From the NCBI RefSeq assembly GCF_011683915.1, contig NZ_JAAQPH010000003.1:124001-188000 (forward strand): a DNA stretch of 64,000 nt. Direction: 5' to 3'. This DNA is from Pelagibius litoralis (lineage in GTDB: Bacteria; Pseudomonadota; Alphaproteobacteria; Kiloniellales; Kiloniellaceae). Shown piece after piece: positions 36,601 to 45,158 of the stretch (position 1 is the stretch's first letter; each line of letters begins with the position of its first letter). The notes beneath the pieces were generated by a model. It saw only the letters and a list, made by a program, of their open reading frames with translations, was not told where the DNA came from and ran no database searches. Both the position numbers and the translations under genes were made by a program.

Positions 36601-38334
36601 TCAGCGGCGGGACCTCGACCCGCCCGGCCTCGAGAAAACCGGCTGCGGGGCAGGCTTTCCGAGCAGATAACCCTGCCCCATATGGACGCCGAGGCTGCTC
36701 AGCTCGGTCACCTGATCTTCAAGCTCGATCATCTCGGCAATGGTTTTGATCTTGAGATCCCGGCAGAGCTCGCAGAGGTTTCGGATCAGCAGGGAATCCC
36801 GGTCGGAGCTCAGAAGACGGCGGGTGTAGGTTCCGTCAATCTTCACATAGTCGACCTCGAGCGCCCGGAGGTACTGGAACGACGCGGCGCCGGCGCCAAA
36901 GTCGTCCAGGCACATCGAAAAACCCATTTGCTTCAACGCCTGGAAAACCCGGCTGACCCGGTCCAGGTCGTGGATTCGAGAGGATTCCGTGGCTTCGAAC
37001 ATGAGGCGGCCCGCCAGACCGCTGTTTTCTTTGCCCAGGGCCATCAAGGCATCCACAAAAGCATCGTTCTGCAATGACTGTCCGGAGAGGTTGACCGCGA
37101 GCTTGACCGGCGAGCCGGCGCTCTGCTGCGAGAGATAGGTGATGGCGCGGCGGCTGCTGGCCAGGTCGAAATCCTGAATCAGGCCGACCTCTTCGGCAAA
37201 GACGATTGTCTGATACGGCGATTCCCCCTTGGCGAAGCGGGCCAGCGCCTCAAAGTGGGAGATCTCCCGGCTCTCCAGATCGACGATCGGCTGGAAAGCG
37301 AAGTCGAACTTGTTCTCCGCCACCACCGCCTTGAAGGCAGCGATCCGCTCCTGGGTTTCCGACACCTGTTCCTGGAAACTGCCGGAAAGGTCGGAGAAGG
37401 TCAGCTTCGAAGCACCAAGGGAGGCAACCTTGTTGATGGCGTAGACCAGGGCCTGGGCCGCTTCCTCGCTGGTCAGCTCGCCATCGCCGGCCTCGATGGT
37501 CGCCTGCTCGACGTCGAGGCCGCCGCCCGCGGGATCGAATGCCTGGGCGAGGTCCTGCAGCTGGCGCCGGATTTCGGTGCCGACAGCCGCACCGGCCTCG
37601 TGAACGATGCCAAAGCGGTCCTCCGTGATCGCACCGGCGGCATCGTTGTCGATGGCGCCATCGCGCATGACCGCACCGGCGTCGGCGCAAAACGCCTGCC
37701 AACGGTCGACACCGACCCGGTCACGGAACAGCTCCGCATCGATAAACTCGATGAAGGTCAGTTCGACATCCTGGCCCAGCGCTTTGGTGGTCTCCAGGGT
37801 TTCTATCGCAGCGCTCTCAAAGGCCTTGCGTTCGAGCAGACCGCTCTCTGTGCGGGCTGCCGCCGCCCGCGCCTGTTTGGCCAAAGCCGCATTGGCTACG
37901 GTAATGGTGCAGTAGACAACTTCCTCCCGCCCGGGAATGCGGCAGGCGTTGAAGATCACCTTGATGCCTCTGCTGGACAGCTTGCGGGCCTTGCTGTCCG
38001 CCGCCTTTGCAAGACGCCGGCCAGGCACGATCGTAACCAAAATCGGGCCACAGCGCTTTCCGGAGGTCAGCTTGCCGATCTTTGCGACAAGAACCGGTCT
38101 GTCTTCGGGGGCGAAGAGTTCCAGCCAGCCTGTGCCGATCAGGTCCTGCGGCGATCCGCCGATCAGCTGGTTGGTGGCCCCAAGGGCGTAGCGGACAAGG
38201 CTGTCGTCACCGATTTCCAAGAGCAGGTCAGAAGCTGCGAAGGCGAAGGCCAGAAAGCGGTCCCGCTGTTCGCGGAGGGCTTCCGATTCCGCCGCCGGAA
38301 TCTCAGCCTGACGCTTCTGCTTTGCCTCGGTCAT
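36601..38334 (-). CDS. EAL-domain cyclic-di-GMP phosphodiesterase with N-terminal PAS-like region
   Basis: A 577-residue cytoplasmic protein. The N-terminus (about 25-150) resembles a PAS sensor (RYALGATNQLIGGSPQDLIGTG). A middle region of about 170-300 is unassigned and may be a degenerate GGDEF. The C-terminal EAL domain (340-565) keeps the residues for c-di-GMP hydrolysis: Glu362 of EAL, Asn415, Glu447, Asp477 and Asp478 in LDDFGAG, Lys498, Glu534 and Gln554. It is therefore probably an active phosphodiesterase lowering c-di-GMP. No membrane span is present. The gene stands alone. Confidence 0.87.
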   Translation of the reverse strand: MTEAKQKRQAEIPAAESEALREQRDRFLAFAFAASDLLLEIGDDSLVRYALGATNQLIGGSPQDLIGTGWLELFAPEDRPVLVAKIGKLTSGKRCGPILVTIVPGRRLAKAADSKARKLSSRGIKVIFNACRIPGREEVVYCTITVANAALAKQARAAAARTESGLLERKAFESAAIETLETTKALGQDVELTFIEFIDAELFRDRVGVDRWQAFCADAGAVMRDGAIDNDAAGAITEDRFGIVHEAGAAVGTEIRRQLQDLAQAFDPAGGGLDVEQATIEAGDGELTSEEAAQALVYAINKVASLGASKLTFSDLSGSFQEQVSETQERIAAFKAVVAENKFDFAFQPIVDLESREISHFEALARFAKGESPYQTIVFAEEVGLIQDFDLASSRRAITYLSQQSAGSPVKLAVNLSGQSLQNDAFVDALMALGKENSGLAGRLMFEATESSRIHDLDRVSRVFQALKQMGFSMCLDDFGAGAASFQYLRALEVDYVKIDGTYTRRLLSSDRDSLLIRNLCELCRDLKIKTIAEMIELEDQVTELSSLGVHMGQGYLLGKPAPQPVFSRPGGSRSRR

Positions 38335-38555
38335 GGTGCCCTTCTGAAGCGCGGATGATTCCTGATCCGTATCTGGGCCCGTACGGGCCGCCGGGGAGGG
38401 GTCGGACGCACAAGCGGTAATCTGCCGTCATCCTATGCCGACAATGCTTAGGCTTTGCTTAATACAATCGATTAGAAAAAGTGAGCTGCGGTCGGCAAAC
38501 TCAACCTGGAGGGGAGCTTCAGGCGTCTGACAGGCCGCGAGAACCGGCGCCGCCG

Positions 38556-39329
38556 CTAGCGCTCTATGCGCGTCGTCAGGAACCGCAGGCCATCTCCGTG
38601 CAGCTCCACCGCCGAAAGAGACCCACTGGCAAAGACACCACTGTCGATGCCGATACGATGGGGTAGGGCCACCGGCCCTTCCGGCGTATGGCCATGCACG
38701 ACCGTTACCGGATGCGGCCAATCGAAGCCGCTCAGGAAGGGTTCGCGGATCCACAGCAGATCCTCTTCTTCCTGCTCGTCAAGGCGACGGTCCGGATTCA
38801 GTCCGGCATGGGCGAAAACGTAGTCGCCGATGCGATGCTGCAGGGGCAATGCCTGAAGGAACCTGATTCTCCCCTCTCCCAGGGACTCCTTGAGGGCCGC
38901 ACCGACAGACTCGGGATTTTCGATCTCGGCCTCCGGCGCCAGACACTTCAGGGTTTCTTCACCGCCATAGCGCCACCAATGGAGCATACGCGGTAGAGAA
39001 AGATCCAGGCCGGTTACCGCGTCGATGAGGTAGCGCTCATGGTTGCCCATCAGCCTGATCTCCGTGACACCGGGCTGGCCCAGGCCGGCGGCGACCAGGT
39101 CCAGGGTTTGCAACGGCTCCCAACCGCGGTCGATGTAGTCGCCAAGCCAGACGACCGAGACTTCGCTGTCACCATGTTCGAGCGCGATGATACCGCTGAT
39201 CCGCTCATGCAGCATCCAGAGGTGCTCGGCATGGGCGTGGACATCGCCAATGGCAAAAACCGCCTGTCCCCTGGGCAGGGCACGCGGCGCAGTCTGCCAG
39301 GGGCTGCTGTCGACAACTATGCGGGACAT
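38556..39329 (-). CDS. Calcineurin-like metallophosphoesterase (ser/thr phosphatase type)
   Basis: A 257-residue PPP-like enzyme with all metal-binding motifs: GDVHAH near residue 27, GDYIDRG, GNHERY, and late histidines in VFAHAGLNPD and VVHGHTPEG. This set matches bacterial ApaH/PrpA-like phosphatases that act on phosphoproteins or dinucleotide tetraphosphates. The substrate cannot be decided. Start 39329 (MSRIVVDSS) gives the usual length. It is divergent from the sugar-transport operon, with a 616-base gap. Confidence 0.9.
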   Translation of the reverse strand: MSRIVVDSSPWQTAPRALPRGQAVFAIGDVHAHAEHLWMLHERISGIIALEHGDSEVSVVWLGDYIDRGWEPLQTLDLVAAGLGQPGVTEIRLMGNHERYLIDAVTGLDLSLPRMLHWWRYGGEETLKCLAPEAEIENPESVGAALKESLGEGRIRFLQALPLQHRIGDYVFAHAGLNPDRRLDEQEEEDLLWIREPFLSGFDWPHPVTVVHGHTPEGPVALPHRIGIDSGVFASGSLSAVELHGDGLRFLTTRIER

Positions 39330-39432
39330 GACACTGCTCTTTGCACCGGAAGACCTCGGCTCACTGCGGCAGACCGGAAAAAACAAACGTGAAAGCCGAT
39401 GAAGACGCAAAGCGTCCCACAGAAGGCAAAGG

Positions 39433-39466
39433 AAAAAAAGACCGGAGCCACAAATGTGGGTCCGGT
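39433..39466 (-). terminator. Rho-independent terminator on the minus strand
   Basis: Read on the minus strand, GACCGGACCCACA / TGTGGCTCCGGTC pair with one mismatch around a short TT loop and run directly into TTTTTTT. This is one of the best intrinsic terminators in the window, yet no recognised minus-strand gene lies above it before 39946. Confidence 0.8.
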
Positions 39467-39671
39467 CCGTACAAGTTCACAGGTTGGGCAAGCTCACAGG
39501 GTGGATGCTCAACCGCCACCCACCAGCGCAACGCGCTCTCGAACCATCGGCGGCAAGGAGGGGATCGAACACGCGCCGAACGGCACGCGGGCAGAAAAAC
39601 ACATCCTCGGTCTGTGCGGTTCCGGGTTCTCGATCCGCCGGCCACAGCCCGAATCTTTCAAAGCTGCGCAT
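39467..39671 (-). ncRNA. Candidate small RNA or very small gene, identity unknown
   Basis: The stretch just above the terminator folds into several local hairpins on the minus strand, such as GGGTGG...CCACCC and AGCGC-GTT-GCGCT. It also contains a 64-codon frame (ATG 39671 to stop 39477) ending 10 bases before the terminator. Its product is Arg/Trp-rich with no family signs. TGTTCG, GCCGAT and GCGGTTGAGCAT occur in the same order as in E. coli 6S RNA, but no closing stem is visible, so 6S identity is not claimed. Confidence 0.25.
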
Positions 39672-39945
39672 ACGATAGTTGGCGAAAGTGACGGAATTGT
39701 GATGGCTTTGCGAAAACGTATCTGAACTCAAGTGGAACGATAGCCGCGAAGCGTTGTTTGTCAGAGATTTGGTCGGGATCCAACGGCGATTTACGGGGGA
39801 AAAAGCGCCGCAATGCCACAGATTCGCCCCTGTGGAAAAACCAAGAAGGCCATATGCAGGCCTTCGCTAAGAGTCTACCATTGCGCGTAACCGGCTCCCT
39901 CTGAGGTGCGGCACGGGAAAAAAATTAATACTGGGAGGAACTAAG

Positions 39946-41196
39946 GTGACATGCTTCTCGCGGCGGCTGGCGGTTCTCGTCGGCGCCCTCGCTCTCAACT
40001 TCGCACTTCTGGCCCAGCCGCTTCAGGCAGAGGCCGGAACCCTGGTGATCAATGCCGGAACGTCGGATCCGGCCCCCAAACAAGCCTTCGAGGAACTGAT
40101 CGAGCGCTTCGAAGCGGAGAACCCGGATGTCGAAGTCAAGCTGAACGTCTTCGACCATGAAGGCTTCAAGACCTCCGTGCGCAACTTCCTGTCCTCCCAG
40201 GCGCCCGATGTCATCACCTGGTTTGCCGGCAACCGCATGAAGGCCTTCGTCGACCGCGGCCTGCTGGAGGAAGTCAGCGACGTCTGGCAGACCAACGGCC
40301 TGAAGGAGGCGATGGCCTCCAGCCTCTCGGCGATGACCATCGAGGGCAAGCAGTACGGCGTGCCCTGGAGCTACTACCAGTGGGGCGTCTACTACCGTAA
40401 AGACATCTTCGACGACCTGGGCCTGAGCGCGCCGACGACCTGGGACGAGTTCATGGTGGTGAACGGCAAGCTGAAAGAAGCCGGCATCACGCCGATCGCC
40501 ATCGGCACCAAATACCTTTGGACGGCGGGCGGCTGGTTCGACTACCTGAACATGCGCGTCAACGGCCTGCCTTTCCATCTTGAACTCACCGACGGCAAAG
40601 TGCCCTACACCGACGACCGGGTGCGCGCGGTCTTCGCCAAGTGGGGCGAGATGGTGGAGGCCGGGCATTTCCTGGAGAACCACGCCACCTATTCCTGGCA
40701 GGAGGCACAGCCCTTCATCTTCCAGGGCAAGGCGGCGATGTATCTCATCGGCAATTTCTTCGTCCCTTTCTTCCCGCCGGAAATCGCCGACAAGATGGCT
40801 TTCTTCCAGTTCCCGGTGATCAATCCGGATATACCGATGTATGAAGATGCACCGATCGACACGGTGCATATTCCGGCGCGCGCGCAGAACAAGGAAGACG
40901 CCCGCAAGTTCCTGGCTTTCGTTGCGCGGGCCGACAATCAAACGGCGATGAACAAGGTGCTGGAGCGCTTGCCGCCCAACAAGGACGCGACGGTAAAGGA
41001 CGACCGCTTCCTGCAGGCCGGGTTCAAGATGCTGTCCGCCTCTGAGGGGCTGGCACAGTTCTACGACCGCGACACAGACCCGGAGATGGCCAAGCTCGGC
41101 ATGCAGGGCTTCCAGGAATTCATGGTCAAGCCCGACCGTCTCGACAGAATACTGACCCGACTGGAAAAGTCGCGGCAGCGGATCTTCAAGAAGTAG
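39946..41196 (+). CDS. Sugar ABC transporter substrate-binding protein
   Basis: A 416-residue extracellular solute-binding protein of family 1 (MalE/UgpB-like). The signal peptide is RRLAVLVGALALNFALLAQ with cleavage near AEA at residue 29. The mature part shows IERFEAENPDVEVKLNVFDHEGFK, PWSYYQWGVYYRKDIFDDLGL, PTTWDEF and GKAAMYLIGNFF, all typical of sugar binders. GTG start with GGGAGG seven bases upstream. It heads an operon with two permeases and a beta-galactosidase, so the ligand is probably a galactoside or related oligosaccharide. Confidence 0.92.
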   Translation: MTCFSRRLAVLVGALALNFALLAQPLQAEAGTLVINAGTSDPAPKQAFEELIERFEAENPDVEVKLNVFDHEGFKTSVRNFLSSQAPDVITWFAGNRMKAFVDRGLLEEVSDVWQTNGLKEAMASSLSAMTIEGKQYGVPWSYYQWGVYYRKDIFDDLGLSAPTTWDEFMVVNGKLKEAGITPIAIGTKYLWTAGGWFDYLNMRVNGLPFHLELTDGKVPYTDDRVRAVFAKWGEMVEAGHFLENHATYSWQEAQPFIFQGKAAMYLIGNFFVPFFPPEIADKMAFFQFPVINPDIPMYEDAPIDTVHIPARAQNKEDARKFLAFVARADNQTAMNKVLERLPPNKDATVKDDRFLQAGFKMLSASEGLAQFYDRDTDPEMAKLGMQGFQEFMVKPDRLDRILTRLEKSRQRIFKK

Positions 41197-41263
41197 CCTG
41201 TTCGGCCGGGACGGGCCCGACACCCGCCCCGGCCGCAAACCTACCCAGCCTGTGGAGGGGGAA

Positions 41264-42184
41264 ATGAGCGCCCAGGCAGACCCGATCGAACTTCGTGGCA
41301 GAGGTTCCTACTGGTATCGCAACCAGACGAAGATCGCGCCCTTTCTGTTCCTGGCGCCGGCCTTTTTCATGTTCCTGCTCTTCGTGGTCAATCCGATCCT
41401 CCAGAGCATCTGGGTCAGCTTCCACGAGTGGGACGGCCTGGGCGACAAGGTCTGGGTCGGGCTGGCCAACTACGTCGAACTCTTCGACGACGAACTGTTC
41501 TACGTGGCGCTCTGGAACAACGTCATCTGGCTGGCGCTCTTCATGCTCTCGCCGGTCATCGGCCTCGCCATCGCGCTCTACCTGAACCAGAAGGTCTGGG
41601 GCATCCGTCTCGTCAAATCGCTGTTCTTCTTTCCCTTCGTCATCAGCCAGGTGGTGGTCGGCCTGGTCTTTGCCTGGTTCTACGATCCCAGCTTCGGCCT
41701 GCTCAGCGAGATCACCACGCTGTTCGGGGGCGACCCGATACCGGTCCTCTCGGACGAGCGCTACGTCACCTACGGCATCGTCATCGCCGGGCTCTGGCCG
41801 CAGACCGCCTACTGCATGATCCTCTACCTCACCGGGCTCAACAACCTGAACGGCGAGGTGATCGAGGCCGCCCGCATCGACAACGCCAAGGGCTGGTCGA
41901 TGCTCTATCACATCATCCTGCCGCAGCTGCGCCCGGCGACCTTCATCGCCGTGGTGGTGACCGTGATCGGGGCCCTCAGGAGCTTCGATCTGGTGGCCAT
42001 CATGACCGCCGGCGGCCCTTTCGGCAGTTCGACCGTCCTGGCCTACTACATGTACGAACAGTCATTGTTCAATTACCGCATGGGTTACGGCGCGGCGGTG
42101 GCGACGATCCTGTTCCTGATCATGGACGTCTATATCGCCTTCTTCCTGTACCGCATGCTGAAACAAGAGAGCAGGAGCGGCTGA
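41264..42184 (+). CDS. Sugar ABC transporter permease, MalF/UgpA type
   Basis: A 306-residue inner-membrane permease with six hydrophobic spans and the ATPase-coupling EAA loop at GEVIEAARIDNAKGWSMLYHIILPQL. The first span is PFLFLAPAFFMFLLFVVNP. Start ATG 41264 has GGAGGGGGAA upstream; GTG 41252 is less likely. It ends in TGATG overlap with the second permease, showing translational coupling. With its partner it should form the transmembrane channel for the ligand bound by the preceding protein. Confidence 0.93.
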   Translation: MSAQADPIELRGRGSYWYRNQTKIAPFLFLAPAFFMFLLFVVNPILQSIWVSFHEWDGLGDKVWVGLANYVELFDDELFYVALWNNVIWLALFMLSPVIGLAIALYLNQKVWGIRLVKSLFFFPFVISQVVVGLVFAWFYDPSFGLLSEITTLFGGDPIPVLSDERYVTYGIVIAGLWPQTAYCMILYLTGLNNLNGEVIEAARIDNAKGWSMLYHIILPQLRPATFIAVVVTVIGALRSFDLVAIMTAGGPFGSSTVLAYYMYEQSLFNYRMGYGAAVATILFLIMDVYIAFFLYRMLKQESRSG

Positions 42185-43035
42185 TGTTCCCGACCGCCAT
42201 CCAGAAAGCACCGCCCGCCGTTGCCTGGGGTTACAGGATTTCCCTGCCGATCGCCCTTATCATCTGGTTGCTGCCGCTGGCCGCCGTGATGCTGACGTCC
42301 ATGCGCTCGCTGAGCGACATCACCCAGGGCAACTACTGGGGCCTGCCGACGGAGTGGCAGATCCTGGAGAACTACACCACGGTGTTTACCGCGACGCCGA
42401 TGGGCCTCTATCTGATGAACAGCGTCATCGTCACCCTGCCGACGGTGGCCATCACCGTGGCGATCTCGGCCATGGCCGGTTTCGCGCTCGCCAAATACAA
42501 CTTTCCGGGCAGCGTATTGCTCTTCGCCATGTTCATCGCCGGCAACTTCATCCCCTTCCAGATCCTGATGATCCCGGTGCGCGATCTGATGGTGCAGCTT
42601 GGCATGTACGACACCTACTGGTCGCTGATCCTGTTCCACATCGCCTTTCAGACCGGCTTCTGCACGCTGTTCATGCGCAATTTTATCCAGGCTCTGCCGC
42701 ATGAGCTGATCGAAGCCGCCAGGGTCGAAGGGGCCACCGAGATCGAAGTCTTCTGGCATGTGGTCATGCCGCTGGTACGCCCCGCCTGCGCCGCCCTGGC
42801 GGTGCTGGTCTTCACCTTCATCTGGAACGACTACTTCTGGGCGCTGGTGCTGGTGCAGAGCGACGAGGTCCGCCCCGTCACCGTCGGCCTGGCGGCCCTG
42901 CGCGGACAGTGGGTCGCGTCCTGGCAGCTGATTTCCGCCGGCTCCCTGGTTGCAGCCCTGCCGCCGGTGATTATGTTCTTTGCCATGCAGCGCCATTTCA
43001 TCGCCGGGCTCACCCTGGGCGCCACAAAAGGCTGA
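42184..43035 (+). CDS. Sugar ABC transporter permease, MalG/UgpE type
   Basis: A 283-residue second permease with six spans and EAA loop HELIEAARVEGATEIEVFWHVVMPLV. The cytoplasmic N-terminus and first span (RISLPIALIIWLLPLAAVML) are typical of the MalG branch. It begins at the ATG overlapping the previous stop. No ATP-binding subunit follows in the operon or elsewhere in the window, so the importer must use an ATPase encoded elsewhere. Confidence 0.93.
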   Translation: MFPTAIQKAPPAVAWGYRISLPIALIIWLLPLAAVMLTSMRSLSDITQGNYWGLPTEWQILENYTTVFTATPMGLYLMNSVIVTLPTVAITVAISAMAGFALAKYNFPGSVLLFAMFIAGNFIPFQILMIPVRDLMVQLGMYDTYWSLILFHIAFQTGFCTLFMRNFIQALPHELIEAARVEGATEIEVFWHVVMPLVRPACAALAVLVFTFIWNDYFWALVLVQSDEVRPVTVGLAALRGQWVASWQLISAGSLVAALPPVIMFFAMQRHFIAGLTLGATKG

Positions 43036-43043
43036 CGACGACC

Positions 43044-43118
43044 ATGCCGCAATCCTTTGTCCGCCTGGACGGCGCGGACGGCAGTTTCCTGTTCGACCAT
43101 CACAGGCAGGGTCCATAG
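43044..43118 (+). pseudogene. Probable remnant of a deleted glycosidase gene
   Basis: Nine bases after the permease stop an ATG opens a 24-codon frame (MPQSFVRLDGADGSFLFDHH...) ending in TAG. The VRLDGADGSFLF pattern recalls the N-terminus of GH36 alpha-galactosidases, which begin with a similar RLDG-x4-L strand. Only this piece remains before the beta-galactosidase gene. It may be the start of a deleted gene, or chance; the family assignment is tentative. Confidence 0.3.
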
Positions 43119-43165
43119 CCCCGTTGCATCTGAAAACAACCCTGTTACATCTGGAAAAGGTCTGA

Positions 43166-45121
43166 GTGCAAATGCTTGGCGTCTGCTACTACCCCGAACA
43201 CTGGCCGGAGAACGTCTGGGCTGATGACGCCGCCGCCATGGCGGCACTCGGCATCACCTATGTGCGCATCGGCGAATTCGCCTGGAGCCTGATGGAGCCA
43301 CGGCGCGACGCCTTCGACTGGGGCTGGCTGGACCGCGCCATCGAAACCCTGGCGGCGGCCGGCCTGAAAGTGGTGCTCGGCACCCCTACGGCAACGCCGC
43401 CCAAGTGGCTGGTCGACGAGCGCCCGGACATCCTGCCGAGCGACGAAGAGGGCCGGGTGCGGCGCTTCGGTTCGCGCCGCCACTACTGCTTTTCAAGTCC
43501 GGCCTGGCGGGAGGAAACCCGGCGCATCGTCGAGGCCATGGGGGACCGCTACGGCGAGCACCCCGCCGTCGCCGGCTGGCAGATCGACAACGAATACGGC
43601 TGCCATCTCTCGGTGCTGTCCTACACACCGCACTGCCTGGCCGCCTTTCGTCAATGGCTGCAACAGCGCTACGGCACCATCGCGGCCCTGAACGACGCCT
43701 GGGGCACGGCCTTCTGGAGCCAGACCTACAACGGCTTCGCGGAAGTCGACCTGCCCATCCTGACGCTCGCCCCGGCCAATCCCTCGCATCTGCTGGACTA
43801 CCGCCGCTTCGCCTCCGACCAGGTGGCAGACTACAACCGCCTGCAGGTGGGGATCCTGCGTCGCCTTTCGCCGGGCCGTTTTCTGGCGCACAACTTTATG
43901 GGCTTCTTCACCGAGTTCGATCACTACGCCGTCGCCCGGGACGTGGATGTCGCCTCCTGGGACAGCTATCCCCTGGGCCATACCGACCAGCGCCTGCCCA
44001 TGCCCGCCGAAGACAAGACGCGCTGGGCGCGCTCCGGCCAGCCCGACGTTGCCGCGTTTCATCACGATCTCTGCCGCGGCATGGGAACGGCGCGCTGGTG
44101 GGTGATGGAGCAGCAGCCCGGCCCGGTGAACTGGGCCGACTTCAACCCGGCGCCCGCCGCCGGCATGGTCAGGCTCTGGACCTGGGAGGCGCTCGCCCAC
44201 GGCGCCGAGGTGGTGTCCTATTTTCGCTGGCGCCAGGCACCCTTCGCGCAGGAGCAGATGCACGCCGGCCTGAACCGGCCCGACGGAACACTCGACCAGG
44301 GCGGCGAGGAAGCCCGGCAGGTGAGCGGGGAGATGACGGTTCTCGACGGACACCACACCAAAAGCCGGCGCGCGCCGGTGGCCTTGCTGTTCGACTACGA
44401 AGCGGTCTGGACCTTTCAGATCCAGCCCCAGGGGCGCGGCTTCGACTATATGGCTCTGGCCCATATGTTTTACCGCTGCATCAGGCGCCTCGGCCTCGAT
44501 GTCGATATCCTGCCGGCAGGGGCGCCGCTGGAGGACTACGCCCTGGTGGTCGCCCCCAGCCTGCCGATCGTCAGCGAGGCGGCGGTGACAGCTCTCAAGG
44601 CCAGCAGCGCCGCCGTCGTTCTCGGCCCGCGCAGCGGCTCCAAGACCGCGAGCTTCCAGATACCCGGCGGTTTGCCGCCGGGCGACCTGCGTGCGCTCAT
44701 CGACCTGCAGGTCAGCCGGGTCGAGAGCCTGCCGCCCAGCGTGCAGGACCAACTGACCTGGGCCAACAAGACCTATCCCGTCGGCCTCTGGCGCGAGCGC
44801 CTGGAGAGCAAGACGGCCGAGAGCGTCGCCAGCTTCCAGGACGGCGAGGCGGCGGCGATGACACAGGACCGCTGCCACTATCTCGGCTTCTGGCCGGAGG
44901 AGGCCTTCCTCACCGATTACCTGGCCGCCCTGGCCGAGGAGAACGGCCTGGCGATCCAGCGTCTCGACGAGGCCCTGCGCCTGCGCCGCCTCGGTGACCT
45001 CACCTTCGCCTTCAACTACGGCGACCGGCCGTTGCCGGCCCCGGCGCCGGAAGGCGCGGACTACCTGCTCGGCGGCCCGGAAATCGCCGCCCACGACCTG
45101 GCCGTCTGGAAATCGCGATAG
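43166..45121 (+). CDS. Beta-galactosidase, glycoside hydrolase family 42
   Basis: A 651-residue GH42 enzyme: a TIM-barrel domain (MLGVCYYPEHWPENVWADDAAAM, IGEFAWSLMEP) with the acid/base Glu143 in WQIDNEYG and nucleophile Glu315 in WWVMEQQPG, then a trimerisation-like domain (VALLFDYEAVW) and a small beta domain at the C-terminus. There is no signal peptide, so it splits galactosides in the cytoplasm after import by the transporter just upstream. GTG 43166 has AAGG five bases away; ATG 43172 is an alternative start. Confidence 0.95.
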   Translation: MQMLGVCYYPEHWPENVWADDAAAMAALGITYVRIGEFAWSLMEPRRDAFDWGWLDRAIETLAAAGLKVVLGTPTATPPKWLVDERPDILPSDEEGRVRRFGSRRHYCFSSPAWREETRRIVEAMGDRYGEHPAVAGWQIDNEYGCHLSVLSYTPHCLAAFRQWLQQRYGTIAALNDAWGTAFWSQTYNGFAEVDLPILTLAPANPSHLLDYRRFASDQVADYNRLQVGILRRLSPGRFLAHNFMGFFTEFDHYAVARDVDVASWDSYPLGHTDQRLPMPAEDKTRWARSGQPDVAAFHHDLCRGMGTARWWVMEQQPGPVNWADFNPAPAAGMVRLWTWEALAHGAEVVSYFRWRQAPFAQEQMHAGLNRPDGTLDQGGEEARQVSGEMTVLDGHHTKSRRAPVALLFDYEAVWTFQIQPQGRGFDYMALAHMFYRCIRRLGLDVDILPAGAPLEDYALVVAPSLPIVSEAAVTALKASSAAVVLGPRSGSKTASFQIPGGLPPGDLRALIDLQVSRVESLPPSVQDQLTWANKTYPVGLWRERLESKTAESVASFQDGEAAAMTQDRCHYLGFWPEEAFLTDYLAALAEENGLAIQRLDEALRLRRLGDLTFAFNYGDRPLPAPAPEGADYLLGGPEIAAHDLAVWKSR

Positions 45122-45158
45122 GACGGGGCGGACCGCCAGGCCCGCCCCATGCCTGAAC

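Larger units (their letters stand above)
39330..39945. other. Long intergenic region with a minus-strand terminator
   Basis: No plus-strand gene is convincing. The minus strand carries a complete intrinsic terminator at 39433-39466, so a transcript from the right should end there; see the candidate RNA entry. A perfect GAAGGCC-ATATGCA-GGCCTTC palindrome at 39845-39865 lies 80 bases before the transport operon and could be an operator. Confidence 0.5.

Noticed and set aside
39399-39725. Plus-strand 108-codon frame in the gap before the sugar operon
   Set aside because: No ribosome-binding site, composition unlike neighbours, and it is antisense to the terminator-bounded candidate RNA.
39467-39900. 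Calling the candidate RNA 6S (ssrS)
   Set aside because: A few motifs occur in the right order, but no long closing stem or central bubble can be drawn. A covariance-model search is needed.
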